DNA of 64,000 bases from Paenibacillus vietnamensis. Lineage in GTDB: Bacteria > Bacillota > Bacilli > Paenibacillales > Paenibacillaceae. The position numbers and the translations under genes were made by a program. Positions within the stretch are counted from its first letter, which is position 1. The number at the start of each line of letters is the position of its first letter. A model generated the notes under the pieces. The model had not been told where the DNA came from. It ran no database searches and saw only the letters and a program-made list of their open reading frames with translations. Of the stretch, positions 54,935 to 64,000 are shown piece after piece. The stretch is from assembly GCF_020169515.1 (NCBI RefSeq), contig NZ_JAHMHW010000002.1, positions 1-64,000 on the forward strand, read 5' to 3'.

Positions 54935-55731
54935 CGCGCCTTCACCGGGCCCATCAGATCTTGGACAGCGCCGCCGACGTCGTCATGGCGCATGAAATGC
55001 TCGCCGATCAATACGCCGTGAGCGCCGATCCGCTGCAGGTAATCCATATCGGACCTTCCTGCGATGCCGCTTTCGCTGATGACCGTTACGCCGGCCGGCA
55101 TCATGCCGATCAACGTTTCGGTTACGCGCAGATCGGTGACGAATGATTTCAGGTCGCGGTTGTTTATGCCGATCAGCGTCGCCTTGCCGAATTCAAGCAC
55201 AGTTTCGAGCTCCTCGCGGTTATGGACCTCTACGAGCACGTCCAAGCCGAGCTGCTTCGCCAAATCGTGATAATCGCCAAGCTGAGCCGGAGTCAGTATC
55301 GCCGCGATCAGTAAAATCGCATCCGCGCCGATCATGCGGGCCTCATAAATTTGACGGTAATCGATCGTAAAGTCCTTCCTGAGCAGCGGAACGTTAACGG
55401 TGCTTTTTACAGCTTTCAAAAATTCATTCGAGCCTTGAAAATAATCCCGGTCCGTCAGCACGGAAATGCAATCCGCGCCCGCAGCTTCGTATGCGGCGGC
55501 CAGCACGGCCGGTTCAAAGTCGGGGCGGATGAGCCCTTTGGAAGGCGAAGCCTTCTTCACCTCCGCGATCAGCCCCATATCGCGTTTGCGGCCGGCCGCC
55601 GACAGCGCACGCTCAAAGCCCCTGCACGCTTCCATTTGCGCAATGTACTTCTCGGCCTCAGCCAGCTGAAACCCGGCGGACAGCTCCTCTACCTCGGCTT
55701 TTTTGGTTGCCACGATTTTATCCAGAAACAT
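54931..55731 (-). CDS. trpC: Indole-3-glycerol phosphate synthase
   Basis: 266 residues, TIM barrel. MGLIAEVKKASPSKG, PLLRKDF and LIGINNRDL are family hallmarks. ATG 55731 with GGGAG 9 nt upstream; overlaps trpD by 14 nt. Confidence 0.97.
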   Translation of the reverse strand: MFLDKIVATKKAEVEELSAGFQLAEAEKYIAQMEACRGFERALSAAGRKRDMGLIAEVKKASPSKGLIRPDFEPAVLAAAYEAAGADCISVLTDRDYFQGSNEFLKAVKSTVNVPLLRKDFTIDYRQIYEARMIGADAILLIAAILTPAQLGDYHDLAKQLGLDVLVEVHNREELETVLEFGKATLIGINNRDLKSFVTDLRVTETLIGMMPAGVTVISESGIAGRSDMDYLQRIGAHGVLIGEHFMRHDDVGGAVQDLMGPVKAR

Positions 55732-56770
55732 GAGCCAACTCTCCCGTCCTTTGAATGAGGCTGACCAGCTTGCGTTCAGCCTGTCCCGAATCAATGACCT
55801 CCGCAGCGAGGAGTACGCCTTCGCGCAGTGAATCCGCGCTTCCGCCTACATAGATGCATGCTCCCGCATTGGCGAGCACGATATCGCGGTATGCCCCGCG
55901 CTGCTCGCCCGAAAAGACGGCACGGATCAGCGATGCGTTGACGGACGGCTCCCCGCCCATTACCTCGGTAATCGGGTACCGCGTCAATCCGAGCTCCTCC
56001 GGCGTAATATCGTATGTGCGCACTTTGCCCTCCAGCAGTTCGGAAACCTGCGTCGGTGCAGAAATGCTGATCTCATCCAATCCGTCATGACTGCTTACGA
56101 CCATGGCGCGCTTCAGGCCAAGCTCGTGCAGCACCTCGGCCACCGTATCCGTTTTCGATCGGTCATACAAACCGAGCAGCTGGCGGTCCGCGCCTGCTGG
56201 ATTCGTTAGCGGTCCGAGCATGTTAAAAATCGTTCGGATGCCAAGCTCCCTTCTCGGAACGGCCGCATGGCGCAGCGAAGGATGATACAGCTGGGCGAAC
56301 ATGAAGCAAATGCCGATTTCGTTCAAGCACTGAGCAGCCTGCTCGGGGGCAATATTGATCTGCACGCCGAGCGCTTCAAGCACGTCCGCGCTGCCGGCTT
56401 TCCCCGACATCGCCCTGTTGCCGTGCTTGGCGACCCGGATACCCGCTGCCGCGGCTATGATCGACGAAGCCGTCGAAATATTAAACTTGTGAATGCCGGA
56501 GCCTCCGGTGCCGCAAGTATCAAGCAAGCCTTCCTGCTCCGCTTCCACCCGGCCGGAATGAGCGCGCATCACCTCGGCGAAGCCCGTAATTTCGTCCTTC
56601 GTCTCGCCTTTGATTCTCATGGCCGTAATGACGCCCGCGATCTGAGCCGCCGTCGCCTCCCCGCTCATGATAATGTTCATCACCGATTTGGCCTGCTCCC
56701 TGCTCAGGTCCTTGCCGCCTATGAGCTGACCAAGCGCCTGCTGCATGGTATACGTTTCGCTAGCCTGCAT
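55718..56770 (-). CDS. trpD: Anthranilate phosphoribosyltransferase
   Basis: 350 residues. PRPP-binding DTCGTGGSGIHKFNIST, and KHGNRAMSGKAGSADVLE. Overlaps the trpE stop (TAATG). Confidence 0.97.
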   Translation of the reverse strand: MQASETYTMQQALGQLIGGKDLSREQAKSVMNIIMSGEATAAQIAGVITAMRIKGETKDEITGFAEVMRAHSGRVEAEQEGLLDTCGTGGSGIHKFNISTASSIIAAAAGIRVAKHGNRAMSGKAGSADVLEALGVQINIAPEQAAQCLNEIGICFMFAQLYHPSLRHAAVPRRELGIRTIFNMLGPLTNPAGADRQLLGLYDRSKTDTVAEVLHELGLKRAMVVSSHDGLDEISISAPTQVSELLEGKVRTYDITPEELGLTRYPITEVMGGEPSVNASLIRAVFSGEQRGAYRDIVLANAGACIYVGGSADSLREGVLLAAEVIDSGQAERKLVSLIQRTGELAHVSG

Positions 56771-58341
56771 TATTGTCCGAGCCCCTCTCCCGCTTTGACA
56801 TAATAATCGCTGTTGATTTCCCCGAAGCCGGCCGTCTTCCGGCTCTGGCCGGCGAACAAAGCTTCCGCGGTGCGGATCGCCTTAAGCATGCCTTTTGCTT
56901 TGTTCACGGTTTCCATGTATTCGCTCTCCGGTACGGAGTCCCATACAATTCCCGCACCGGCTTGTACGTATGCCTTGCCATTCTTAAAGATGATCGTGCG
57001 GATCGTTATGCATGTATCCATAGAGCCGCCGAATCCCAAATATCCGATCGCGCCTGCGTAAGCTCCCCTTGCTTCATTCTCAAGCTCGGCGATTATTTCC
57101 ATCGCTCTCAGCTTCGGAGCTCCGGATACGGTTCCGGCCGGCAAGCAGGAAATAAATGCATCGAAGAAATCTTTATCCTTGCTCAGTTTACCCGACACGT
57201 TCGAAACGATGTGCATGACATGGGAATAACGTTCGATTTCCATAAAGGAGTCGCATTTGACGGTGCCGAACTCCGAAACGCGGCCGATGTCGTTGCGGCC
57301 CAGATCGACCAGCATCAAATGCTCCGCGCGCTCCTTCTCGTCTGCCAGCAGCTCGAGCTCCAGCTCCTTGTCCTCTGCCTCCGTCTTGCCGCGCGGTCTG
57401 GTGCCTGCAATCGGACGGGTTTCCACCCGGTCGCCGTTTACTTTAACGAGCGCTTCCGGCGACGTCCCTACGATAACCTCCTCGCCCATTTTCAGATAAT
57501 ACATGTACGGCGAAGGGTTCATCGTGCGCAGCACCCGGTACACATGAAGCGGATCAATATCCGTTTCAATGCTGAAGCGCTGCGACAGCACTACCTGGAA
57601 TATGTCTCCTGCGCGTATATATTGCTTGGCCTGCTCGATGTTCGATACGAACTGCTCTTTCGTGACGTTGGACTGGATATCTCCCAGCTCATGATCGAGC
57701 GAAACGGCAGATCCTGCCGGAACCGGGATCGCGACCGGCTGCTGCAATCTTGCGATGGTCGCCTCGATCTTCGCGACGGCCGCTGCATAAGCTTCCCCGA
57801 TTTGGGCATCCGTCGAGCCTTCCGCAACATGAACGTTTCCGACGATTTGCAGCTGCTGCTTGAAATGATCGAATACGATAATTTGGTCGCAGAACATGAA
57901 CTGCATGTCGTTCATTTGGAGGTCGTCAATTCTGTGCGCGGGCAGCTTCTCGTAATACTGCAGCAAATCGTAGCCGAAAAATCCGATCGCCCCTCCCGTA
58001 AACGGAGGCAGCTCGGCAAGCGCCGGACTGCGAAAGGAGCGCAGGCGGGCTTTAAGCAGCTCCAGAGGCTTGTCGTTCAGCACCTGCTTTTGTCCGTTAT
58101 GCTCAAGCACCATTTCGCCGTTTTTGCCGTACAGCATCATAAACGGGTCGTTTCCGATGAACGAGTATCTGGCCCATTTTGCGCCGCCCTCGACGCTTTC
58201 CAGCAGAAAGGCATGCTCTTCCTTCGCAAAATGCTGGAAAAGCCTGATAGGCGTTTCCGTATCGGCCATCATATGACGAACGATAGGAATTAAATTGTAT
58301 TGATCGGCTAGACGAATAACTTGCTGCAGTTCGCTTGACAT
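56770..58341 (-). CDS. trpE: Anthranilate synthase component I
   Basis: 523 residues, chorismate-binding fold. LLESVEGG is the Trp feedback region; [22 protein letters not shown] and [20 protein letters not shown] line the active site. ATG 58341 with AAGGAGG 9 nt ahead. trpG is not in the operon, so the amidotransferase is presumably the pabA product elsewhere, as in B. subtilis. The leader carries TRAP-type control. Confidence 0.97.
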   Translation of the reverse strand: MSSELQQVIRLADQYNLIPIVRHMMADTETPIRLFQHFAKEEHAFLLESVEGGAKWARYSFIGNDPFMMLYGKNGEMVLEHNGQKQVLNDKPLELLKARLRSFRSPALAELPPFTGGAIGFFGYDLLQYYEKLPAHRIDDLQMNDMQFMFCDQIIVFDHFKQQLQIVGNVHVAEGSTDAQIGEAYAAAVAKIEATIARLQQPVAIPVPAGSAVSLDHELGDIQSNVTKEQFVSNIEQAKQYIRAGDIFQVVLSQRFSIETDIDPLHVYRVLRTMNPSPYMYYLKMGEEVIVGTSPEALVKVNGDRVETRPIAGTRPRGKTEAEDKELELELLADEKERAEHLMLVDLGRNDIGRVSEFGTVKCDSFMEIERYSHVMHIVSNVSGKLSKDKDFFDAFISCLPAGTVSGAPKLRAMEIIAELENEARGAYAGAIGYLGFGGSMDTCITIRTIIFKNGKAYVQAGAGIVWDSVPESEYMETVNKAKGMLKAIRTAEALFAGQSRKTAGFGEINSDYYVKAGEGLGQ

Positions 58342-58397
58342 CCCGAACAACCTCCTTGTGATATCCATTCATTTCAACTAATCCCGCTATAGAAAAT

Positions 58398-58423
58398 AAA
58401 AAAGCCCCTGCCGGAGCAGGGGC
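58398..58423 (-). terminator. trp attenuator terminator
   Basis: GCCCCTGC / GCAGGGGC with a TCCG loop, followed by TTTTTTATTTT on the minus strand, 57 nt before trpE. Confidence 0.92.
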
Positions 58424-58574
58424 ATTGGTTTAGATGATGACGAAAGCGTGTAAGCGCAAATAAACGTATTCGTTCTGCGGAAATCAGGCAAATGGACGCG
58501 ATCCGTCCTGTGCAGGGCGGCACTCGGTTTGTCCATATGCGGTTCCGTCACGACGGCTACTCTACTGTGCTTAT

Positions 58575-58629
58575 CTCTGGCTCAACTCGACTCATCTAAT
58601 CTCAGCTCAATCTCTGCTCTTCTACTCTC
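58575..58629 (-). promoter_or_regulatory. TRAP binding site in the trp leader
   Basis: Eleven (G/U)AG triplets in a row, separated by 2 or 3 nt, in the minus-strand RNA, exactly the number and spacing bound by the TRAP 11-mer. Two more UAGs occur at 58557-58564. Repeats 3-5 (GAGCAGAGATTG, 58608-58619) can pair with CAATGCCCCTGCTC (58414-58427), the 5' side of the terminator, forming an antiterminator that TRAP would block. The leader 58342-58717 holds no gene. Confidence 0.93.
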
Positions 58630-58642
58630 ACTTACGCTTTTT

Positions 58643-58672
58643 AATATACAACACCGACCGGCCATGCGTCAA
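58643..58672 (-). promoter_or_regulatory. Promoter of trpEDCFBA
   Basis: TTGACG-18 nt-TATATT on the minus strand; start about 58636, only a few nt before the first TRAP triplet. Confidence 0.7.
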
Positions 58673-58717
58673 CCGCGACATACGTTCTTTGCAGGCGAAC
58701 TTTGTGCTTATTCTATG

Positions 58718-59086
58718 CTAGCTCTTGCTTAAATCGGGACGCAGCACCTGTGCTCCGCCCAAATATACATGCCGGATTTCCGCTTGCGTCTTGTCCGTAT
58801 TGATCAGAACCATAAGCCGTATACAGCGCTCAAGGCTGCCTTTGACCGGAACTTCCAGCGCGCACATGAGCGGTACCAGCTCCCAGCCCTTCATCTGACG
58901 GATCGCCCGCGCAGGGAAGGTCTCATCAAGATCGCTCGTAACGGTAACGAACACGCTGCAAATATCGTCAGGCAAAATGCCGTTTTCTTCAACGATGCTG
59001 TTCAGCAGCTCGATCGTTGCGTTCAAGATCGGCTGCTCCTCGTTAGCATCGACGGTAATGGCGCCGCGTATTCCCCTAACGCTCAT
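58718..59086 (-). CDS. aroH: Chorismate mutase (AroH type)
   Basis: 122 residues, monofunctional AroH class. RGIRGAITV at the N-terminus and C-terminal MCALEVPVKGSLERCIRLMVL with active-site Cys/Glu/Arg. Overlaps aroB by 11 nt. Confidence 0.96.
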   Translation of the reverse strand: MSVRGIRGAITVDANEEQPILNATIELLNSIVEENGILPDDICSVFVTVTSDLDETFPARAIRQMKGWELVPLMCALEVPVKGSLERCIRLMVLINTDKTQAEIRHVYLGGAQVLRPDLSKS

Positions 59087-60185
59087 CGCTTTCCGCCTCC
59101 TGCTTCAATTGCTCCACGATTTCCCGAACCCACTCCACAGGAACGTCCGACTTGATGTCGACGCGGCCGATTGCATTTGGAACGACAAAGACCATCGTGC
59201 CTTCTTTGAACTTCTTGTCGTGCATCATGGCATTCATAACGGCGTCGACGTCAAAATGTTCAGGAAGCCGAACCGGCAGCCCGCATTTTGCGAGCACCCG
59301 TTTCGTTACGGCATACACCTCTTCAGGAGCTCCGTAGCGCAAGCCAAGCTTCGCCGAGCCTATCATGCCGATGGATATCGCTTCTCCGTGCAGAAGCTCG
59401 TTGTAGCCCGCTACCGCTTCGAGAGCGTGACCGATCGTGTGGCCCAAATTCAAAATCGCCCGAAGATCGTTTTCCCGCTCGTCCTTCGAGACGACAGCCG
59501 CTTTTACGCTGCAGCCTTTATGAAGCGCATAGCCGAGCGCATCCGGATCGAGCGCAAGCAGCTTGTCCGCATTTTCCTCGCACCAGGCAACAAACTCCGC
59601 GTCCCAGATGAGACCATGCTTGACGACCTCGGACAGGCCGGCCTTCACTTCTCTGGTCGGCAGCGTTTGGAGCGTATGTAAATCGTATAAGACCAGCTCG
59701 GGCTGATGGAACGCCCCGATAATATTTTTGGCCAGCGGATGATTAACGGCCACTTTGCCGCCGACGCTGCTGTCATGCGCGAGAATTGTCGTAGGGACCT
59801 GAACGAATTTAATGCCTCTCATGTAGGAAGCCGCCACATATCCGGCCAAGTCGCCGACGACCCCGCCTCCCAGCGCAACAATCGCCGATTTGCGGTCAAG
59901 CCCCGCCTCGAGCGCCTTCGTAATCAGGCTCTCCAGCATCGAAAGCGATTTCGAGCTTTCACCCGAAGGCACGACGGCGCTGACGGCCGTGTAACCGGCT
60001 GCGGCAAGCCCTGCCTCAAGAAGGGGCAAATGCAGATCCGCTACAGAGCGGTCGGTAATGATCATCAATGGCGATTTTTTGCTGATGCCGTGTTTCTCGA
60101 AATAGGAAGAAGCCTCCTGCAGGAGGCCCTCCCCGATATAAATGGGATAAGAACGGTCGCCTAAATCTACAGTCAGCTCACGCAT
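59076..60185 (-). CDS. aroB: 3-dehydroquinate synthase
   Basis: 369 residues, NAD and metal enzyme. GGGVVGDLAGYVAASYMRG, SEVVKHGLIWD, NLGHTIGHALEA and LLHGEAISIGM carry the metal ligands. Two nucleotides after aroC. Confidence 0.97.
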   Translation of the reverse strand: MRELTVDLGDRSYPIYIGEGLLQEASSYFEKHGISKKSPLMIITDRSVADLHLPLLEAGLAAAGYTAVSAVVPSGESSKSLSMLESLITKALEAGLDRKSAIVALGGGVVGDLAGYVAASYMRGIKFVQVPTTILAHDSSVGGKVAVNHPLAKNIIGAFHQPELVLYDLHTLQTLPTREVKAGLSEVVKHGLIWDAEFVAWCEENADKLLALDPDALGYALHKGCSVKAAVVSKDERENDLRAILNLGHTIGHALEAVAGYNELLHGEAISIGMIGSAKLGLRYGAPEEVYAVTKRVLAKCGLPVRLPEHFDVDAVMNAMMHDKKFKEGTMVFVVPNAIGRVDIKSDVPVEWVREIVEQLKQEAESDER

Positions 60186-60187
60186 TC

Positions 60188-61357
60188 TTAGTACCGTCCA
60201 ATCTGCTCAAGATAATTGTTCAGGTTCGAGCGGATTTCTTCGATGGAATCTCCCCCGAACTTCTCCAAAAACGCCTTCGCAACCTCCCAGGCAACTACAT
60301 GCTCCATGACGACGCTTGCCGCTGGAACCGCGCAGCTGTCGGAGCGCTCCACCTGTGCCGTGAACGGCTCCTTGGTATCGATATCGACGCTGCGAAGCGG
60401 CTTGTACAAAGTCGGAATCGGCTTCATGACGCCGCGCACAACGATTTGCTCGCCGTTGGTCATACCGCCTTCAAAGCCCCCTAGCCTGTTCGTAGCACGG
60501 TGATAGCCCCGCTCGGCGTTATACATAATCTCGTCGTGCACCAGCGAGCCGCGAAGCTTGGCTGCCTCGAAGCCGATGCCGATTTCGCAGCCCTTGAAGG
60601 CATTGATGGACACGACAGCTTGTGCGATGCGGCCATCCAGCTTGCGGTCCCATTGGACGTGGCTGCCAAGACCGATCGGCACGCCTTCTACGATGCACTC
60701 CACGATCCCGCCGATGGAATCGCCTTCGGCTTTAATCTGGTCGATGTAAGCCGTCATTTTCTCTTCGGTCTCCTTGTCGACGACGCGGACCGAGGACTCT
60801 TCGGTCAATCGGATCAGCTCGTCCACCGGAAGATGATTAGCCGGAGCTTCGATCTCGCCGATCCGGATGACTTGCCCCGCAACCTTTATTCCGAATTCGG
60901 CAAGCAGCTGGCGTGCAACTGCGCCGACTGCTACGCGTGCAGCCGTTTCGCGGGCGCTCGAACGCTCGAGCACGTTGCGCAAATCCTTCAAATCGTATTT
61001 CAAGCCGCCGTTCAGGTCCGCATGTCCAGGACGCGGACGGTGTACGCGGCGCTTCTCTTCGTCACTGCCCTCGATCGGCTCGATATTCATAACGGACGTC
61101 CAGTGCTTCCAGTCGTTATTGGCTACGACCATCGCAACCGGCGCGCCTGTCGTCTTCCCGTGGCGTACGCCGCCGACGATGTTCGCGGTATCCTTCTCGA
61201 TCTGCATCCGGCGTCCCCGGCCGTGGCCCTTCTGGCGGCGGTGCAGCTGGAAATTCAGCTCGTCGAAATCGATTTTCAAATTGCTCGGCAAACCCTCGAT
61301 AATAGCCGTCAATTGGGGGCCGTGCGTTTCCCCTGCTGTCAAATACCGTAAACTCAA
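60188..61357 (-). CDS. aroC: Chorismate synthase
   Basis: 389 residues. TTG start 61357 with GGAGGAG 6 nt upstream and the family N-terminus [17 protein letters not shown]/substrate segments: [34 protein letters not shown] and ARETAARVA. Confidence 0.97.
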   Translation of the reverse strand: MSLRYLTAGETHGPQLTAIIEGLPSNLKIDFDELNFQLHRRQKGHGRGRRMQIEKDTANIVGGVRHGKTTGAPVAMVVANNDWKHWTSVMNIEPIEGSDEEKRRVHRPRPGHADLNGGLKYDLKDLRNVLERSSARETAARVAVGAVARQLLAEFGIKVAGQVIRIGEIEAPANHLPVDELIRLTEESSVRVVDKETEEKMTAYIDQIKAEGDSIGGIVECIVEGVPIGLGSHVQWDRKLDGRIAQAVVSINAFKGCEIGIGFEAAKLRGSLVHDEIMYNAERGYHRATNRLGGFEGGMTNGEQIVVRGVMKPIPTLYKPLRSVDIDTKEPFTAQVERSDSCAVPAASVVMEHVVAWEVAKAFLEKFGGDSIEEIRSNLNNYLEQIGRY

Positions 61358-61429
61358 TGAAAGCTCCTCCTTCAAAACAAGCCTGTATGAAAGCGCCTGC
61401 TGTGCGATACTCCCTAAACATCTTTGCTC

Positions 61430-61458
61430 ATTATAGTACAGCGTCACCGGTTTGACAA
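61430..61458 (-). promoter_or_regulatory. Promoter of aroCBH
   Basis: TTGTCA-17 nt-TATAAT on the minus strand; start about 61423, 66 nt before aroC. Confidence 0.75.
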
Positions 61459-61514
61459 GAATTTGCAAGGTGCTGCCGCTGCTCCGGATTCTGAATAACA
61501 CAGCTTTAAAAAGT

Positions 61515-61563
61515 AAAAAAAGGACCTTCCCGCAATCATTTCCATGACATTGGGTCGGTCCTT
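61515..61563 (-). terminator. Terminator after the small HTH gene
   Basis: AAGGACC / GGTCCTT stem carrying an extra inner hairpin, then seven T residues, 17 nt past the stop. Confidence 0.82.
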
Positions 61564-61579
61564 ATAATCCGGCAAACCG

Positions 61580-61747
61580 TCAGCCATTGACGGACTGCTT
61601 CCTGTAAAGCTCCTTGCCGTCCTTGAGCAGATGGGGATCGTTCATGAGTCGATTCATTTGCCCGCTGTCAACGCCAAGAATCTGTGCGCATTCCTGTATA
61701 GAAATGAATCCCCGCATATACGCTGCAATAACTTTACGTTTATCCAT
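61580..61747 (-). CDS. Small HTH protein
   Basis: 55 residues (59 if an upstream ATG at 61759 is used). It is missed by size-limited gene finders. The segment FISIQECAQILGVDSGQMNRLMN looks like a helix-turn-helix. GGAGG lies 12 nt before ATG 61747. It has its own terminator and sits between cheR and aroC. Unknown role; a local regulator is a guess. Confidence 0.7.
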   Translation of the reverse strand: MDKRKVIAAYMRGFISIQECAQILGVDSGQMNRLMNDPHLLKDGKELYRKQSVNG

Positions 61748-61815
61748 CTTGCGATTCATCCTCCAAATGATTAACTACTAGTATTAGTATAGGAGAAGAT
61801 GAAAGCCGGTATACA

Positions 61816-62601
61816 TTACACGGAGACGCGGCGGTAAAAGAAGGTGTCTGCCGTTTCGAACCCGTATTGCGACGGCGTGAAAATTTGCTCCGTGCTTCCG
61901 ACGAACAGCAGACCGCCCGGCTTCAGAGCGCGAGCGAATTTATGGTACAGCAGGTGCTTGGCGTCCTCGGTAAAATAAATCATAACATTGCGGCAAACAA
62001 TTAAATCAAACGAGGAGTCAAACGTATCGTAAAGCAGGTTTTGCTGCTTGAAGACGACATGCTGCTTCAACTGGCTGGATACGAGATAGGCGCCTTCTTC
62101 CTGCTTGAAGTACTTCTGCCGGCAGCCGGCCGGCACATCCCGAACCGAACGTTCCAGATAGCTGCCTTCCCCCGCTTTCCGCAGCACGTTTGCATCCAGA
62201 TCGGTGGCGAGAAGCGAGGCGCGCTGCAGCGCGCCCAGCTCCGACAAAATCATAGCCAGCGTATACGGCTCCTCGCCTGTCGAACATGCGGCACTCCATA
62301 CTTTGATCCGGCTTCCGGCCTTCAGCATCTCCGGCAGAAATCGGTTCTTCAGCACTTCCCACCGCGATGGATTCCGCCAAAACTCGGACACGTTAATCGT
62401 CATGCGGTCCAAAAATTCATTCAGCAGGCTGCGGTTTTGTTCAATCGCCTTCCAGTACTCTTCAAATGTCATAAAACCGTGCTTCATCCGCAGCGTCGTA
62501 AGCCTGCGCTTCATTTGCGCTTCCTTATACTGCGACAAGTCGATATCGGTCTTCTGCTTGATCCGAACGATAAACCGCGCAAAGTCTGGATCTTGATGCA
62601 T
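61816..62601 (-). CDS. cheR: Chemotaxis protein methyltransferase
   Basis: 261 residues; methylates receptor glutamates with SAM. SAM motif VWSAACSTGEEPYTLAM, CRNVMIYF and GLLFVGSTEQIF. ATG 62601, GGAGG 5 nt upstream. Neighbours ndk and hepT as in B. subtilis. Confidence 0.96.
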   Translation of the reverse strand: MHQDPDFARFIVRIKQKTDIDLSQYKEAQMKRRLTTLRMKHGFMTFEEYWKAIEQNRSLLNEFLDRMTINVSEFWRNPSRWEVLKNRFLPEMLKAGSRIKVWSAACSTGEEPYTLAMILSELGALQRASLLATDLDANVLRKAGEGSYLERSVRDVPAGCRQKYFKQEEGAYLVSSQLKQHVVFKQQNLLYDTFDSSFDLIVCRNVMIYFTEDAKHLLYHKFARALKPGGLLFVGSTEQIFTPSQYGFETADTFFYRRVSV

Positions 62602-62631
62602 AGCTTCCTCCACCGTTTACGGCTGCCGATT

Positions 62632-63075
62632 TTAGACCCACCGCTGAATAGTATGCTCGTAATCGACAAGCTCGGACGGTGAGAAGAAAATCCCGATCTC
62701 CCTTGCAGCATTAGCCGGCGAATCCGATCCGTGAATGAGGTTGAAGTTTGTATGTACCGCAAAATCGGAGCGAATCGTACCCGGCAGGGCCTCAAGCGCA
62801 TCCGTTTTTCCGATCAGTGCTCTCGTAAGAGCGATGACATTATCGCCTTGCCATACCATTGCGAACGACGGACCCGAAGAAATGAACTCAAGCAGCGGCT
62901 CATAAAAACCTTTGCCCTTATGCTCTTCGTAATGCTTCTCGGCCGTCTCCTTGGTGACAACCAAAAATTTGGCCGCAACCAGCTGCAGCCCTTTTCTCTC
63001 TAGCCTCGATACGATCTCGCCGATCAAGCCGCGCTGAACGCCGTCCGGCTTAATCATCAGAAATGTTCTCTCCAT
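62632..63075 (-). CDS. ndk: Nucleoside diphosphate kinase
   Basis: 147 residues, usual length; active-site His in [16 protein letters not shown] and [10 protein letters not shown] at the N-terminus. ATG 63075 with AAGGA upstream. Confidence 0.98.
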   Translation of the reverse strand: MERTFLMIKPDGVQRGLIGEIVSRLERKGLQLVAAKFLVVTKETAEKHYEEHKGKGFYEPLLEFISSGPSFAMVWQGDNVIALTRALIGKTDALEALPGTIRSDFAVHTNFNLIHGSDSPANAAREIGIFFSPSELVDYEHTIQRWV

Positions 63076-63104
63076 CCTCAACCATTCCTTTCGCTGTCGT
63101 TTCT

Positions 63105-64000
63105 TTAGTAATTACGCTTGCCCACAAAGTGGGCAATGTCGTTCAAGTTCTTTTTCGCTGCGATATCAGGTAATCCCTCTAATGCGCGGAGAGCTTTTTT
63201 TATATATCGGTTTGCAAGACGGTCCGCCAAATCCCCGCCGGCGCTTTTTCGGATGATATCGATCGCCAGGGAGGCATCCCTGGCGCCTCCGCCTGCTCGG
63301 ATCAGTTCGATTTCGCGCAGCAGCGCATCCCGGATCCTGTCGTCCTGCAGCGCTAATATAACGGGAAGCGTAATATTGCCCTGCCTCATATCCGAGCCTG
63401 GAGGTTTGCCGATTTGCTTCTCCGTTCCGTATAAATCGAGCAGATCGTCACGGATTTGGAAAGCCATGCCGACATTGTAGCCGTAACGGTAAAGTAAATT
63501 TGCCGTTTTCTGATCCGTGCCCGCCGCGATCGCGCCCAGCTTGCAGCTAATGGCGATCAGCAGCGCCGTTTTCCGCCGAATCCTTTTGAGATAGTTGCGG
63601 ACCGATTGTCCGGTATTAAAGAAATCGCGGATTTGTTCGATTTCTCCGATGCACATCTGCACGAGCGCACCGGACAAAATCTGATGGATTTGCGGATTCG
63701 GCAGCTGAGAAGCGATCGACAGCGCTTTCCCGTGAATATAATCGCCGGTGTACATGGCGATCCTGTTATCCCACTTTGACTTGACGGTCAGCTGGCCGCG
63801 TCTCGTTTCTGCATCGTCAATCACATCGTCATGTACAAGCGACGCCATATGTATTAATTCGAGCGGTACCGCAACACGCTTCATGACATCGAGGCGGTAA
63901 TCTCCGAACTTGCCCGCGAGCAGCACGAATACCGGCCGTATTCGTTTGCCGCCCGCTTTGAGAAGGTGCAGCGATGCATCGTTAAGGAGCGCATGGTCAT
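63105..64000 (-). CDS. hepT: Heptaprenyl diphosphate synthase component II (5' end outside window)
   Basis: Polyprenyl synthase long-chain type for the menaquinone side chain; 297 residues visible, N-terminal start beyond 64000. First Asp-rich motif in [13 protein letters not shown] and second in [18 protein letters not shown] near the N-terminus. It works with HepS, whose gene would be expected just outside the window on the right. Confidence 0.93.
   Translation of the reverse strand, partial: DHALLNDASLHLLKAGGKRIRPVFVLLAGKFGDYRLDVMKRVAVPLELIHMASLVHDDVIDDAETRRGQLTVKSKWDNRIAMYTGDYIHGKALSIASQLPNPQIHQILSGALVQMCIGEIEQIRDFFNTGQSVRNYLKRIRRKTALLIAISCKLGAIAAGTDQKTANLLYRYGYNVGMAFQIRDDLLDLYGTEKQIGKPPGSDMRQGNITLPVILALQDDRIRDALLREIELIRAGGGARDASLAIDIIRKSAGGDLADRLANRYIKKALRALEGLPDIAAKKNLNDIAHFVGKRNY

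Noticed and set aside
56773..58293. 506-codon open frame on the plus strand
   Set aside because: It is antisense to trpE, which is well supported by motifs and an operon; GC-rich third codon positions produce long antisense frames here.
1..64000. CRISPR arrays, tRNA and rRNA genes, insertion sequences, phage genes
   Set aside because: None seen on either strand.

Overview
The window looks like core chromosome of a spore-forming Paenibacillaceae bacterium (Paenibacillus/Cohnella type). Pointers are an SLH-domain surface protein, bacillithiol genes (bshA, bshB1), sporulation-linked ypjB, B. subtilis-like gene order, strong GGAGG ribosome-binding sites, frequent TTG/GTG starts, fairly high GC, and RNA control by a T-box and a TRAP-type site. 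No phage, insertion sequence, CRISPR array, tRNA or rRNA was seen.

Layout. 1-7.4 kb (-): a partial dynamin-like GTPase, a small unknown protein, nth, then a surface operon (amidase, GerMN lipoprotein, SLH protein). 7.5-10.6 kb: leuCD divergent from a LysR regulator across palindromes. 10.7-19.6 kb: methionine salvage genes (nitrilase-family hydrolase, mtnE, mtnW, mtnX, mtnB) interleaved with proBAC, which has its own T-box; proC and mtnW overlap, so proline synthesis and methionine salvage share a transcript. 19.6-24.6 kb (-): dnaD, ackA, a 3-hydroxyacyl-CoA dehydrogenase, and a short FtsH-like protease with a membrane partner.

24.7-45 kb is mainly on the minus strand and follows the B. subtilis order: ypjD, (TPR), dapB, mgsA, bshB1, bshA, cca, birA, panB, panC, panD, (TPR), dinG, rex, mtaD, tseB, with qcrABC, ypjA, ypjB and ypiF nearby. 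A YitT-family gene lies on the plus strand. 45-49.9 kb is a less conserved patch: an IDEAL-domain protein, a gamma carbonic anhydrase-like protein, an unknown 392-residue protein, a histidine phosphatase, an ECF sigma/anti-sigma pair, and a short promoter-terminator unit that may be a small RNA. 49.9-64 kb (-) is the aromatic supraoperon hepT, ndk, cheR, (small HTH protein), aroC, aroB, aroH, trpEDCFBA, hisC, tyrA.

The best second-look items are the trp leader (11 consecutive (G/U)AG triplets, an antiterminator that overlaps them, and an intrinsic terminator), the about 76-nt transcript unit upstream of the ECF sigma gene, the proBAC-mtnWXB fusion behind a T-box, the FtsH-like/membrane-protein pair, and the structured panB leader. 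I found no clearly new multi-gene system; most of the window is conserved housekeeping DNA.
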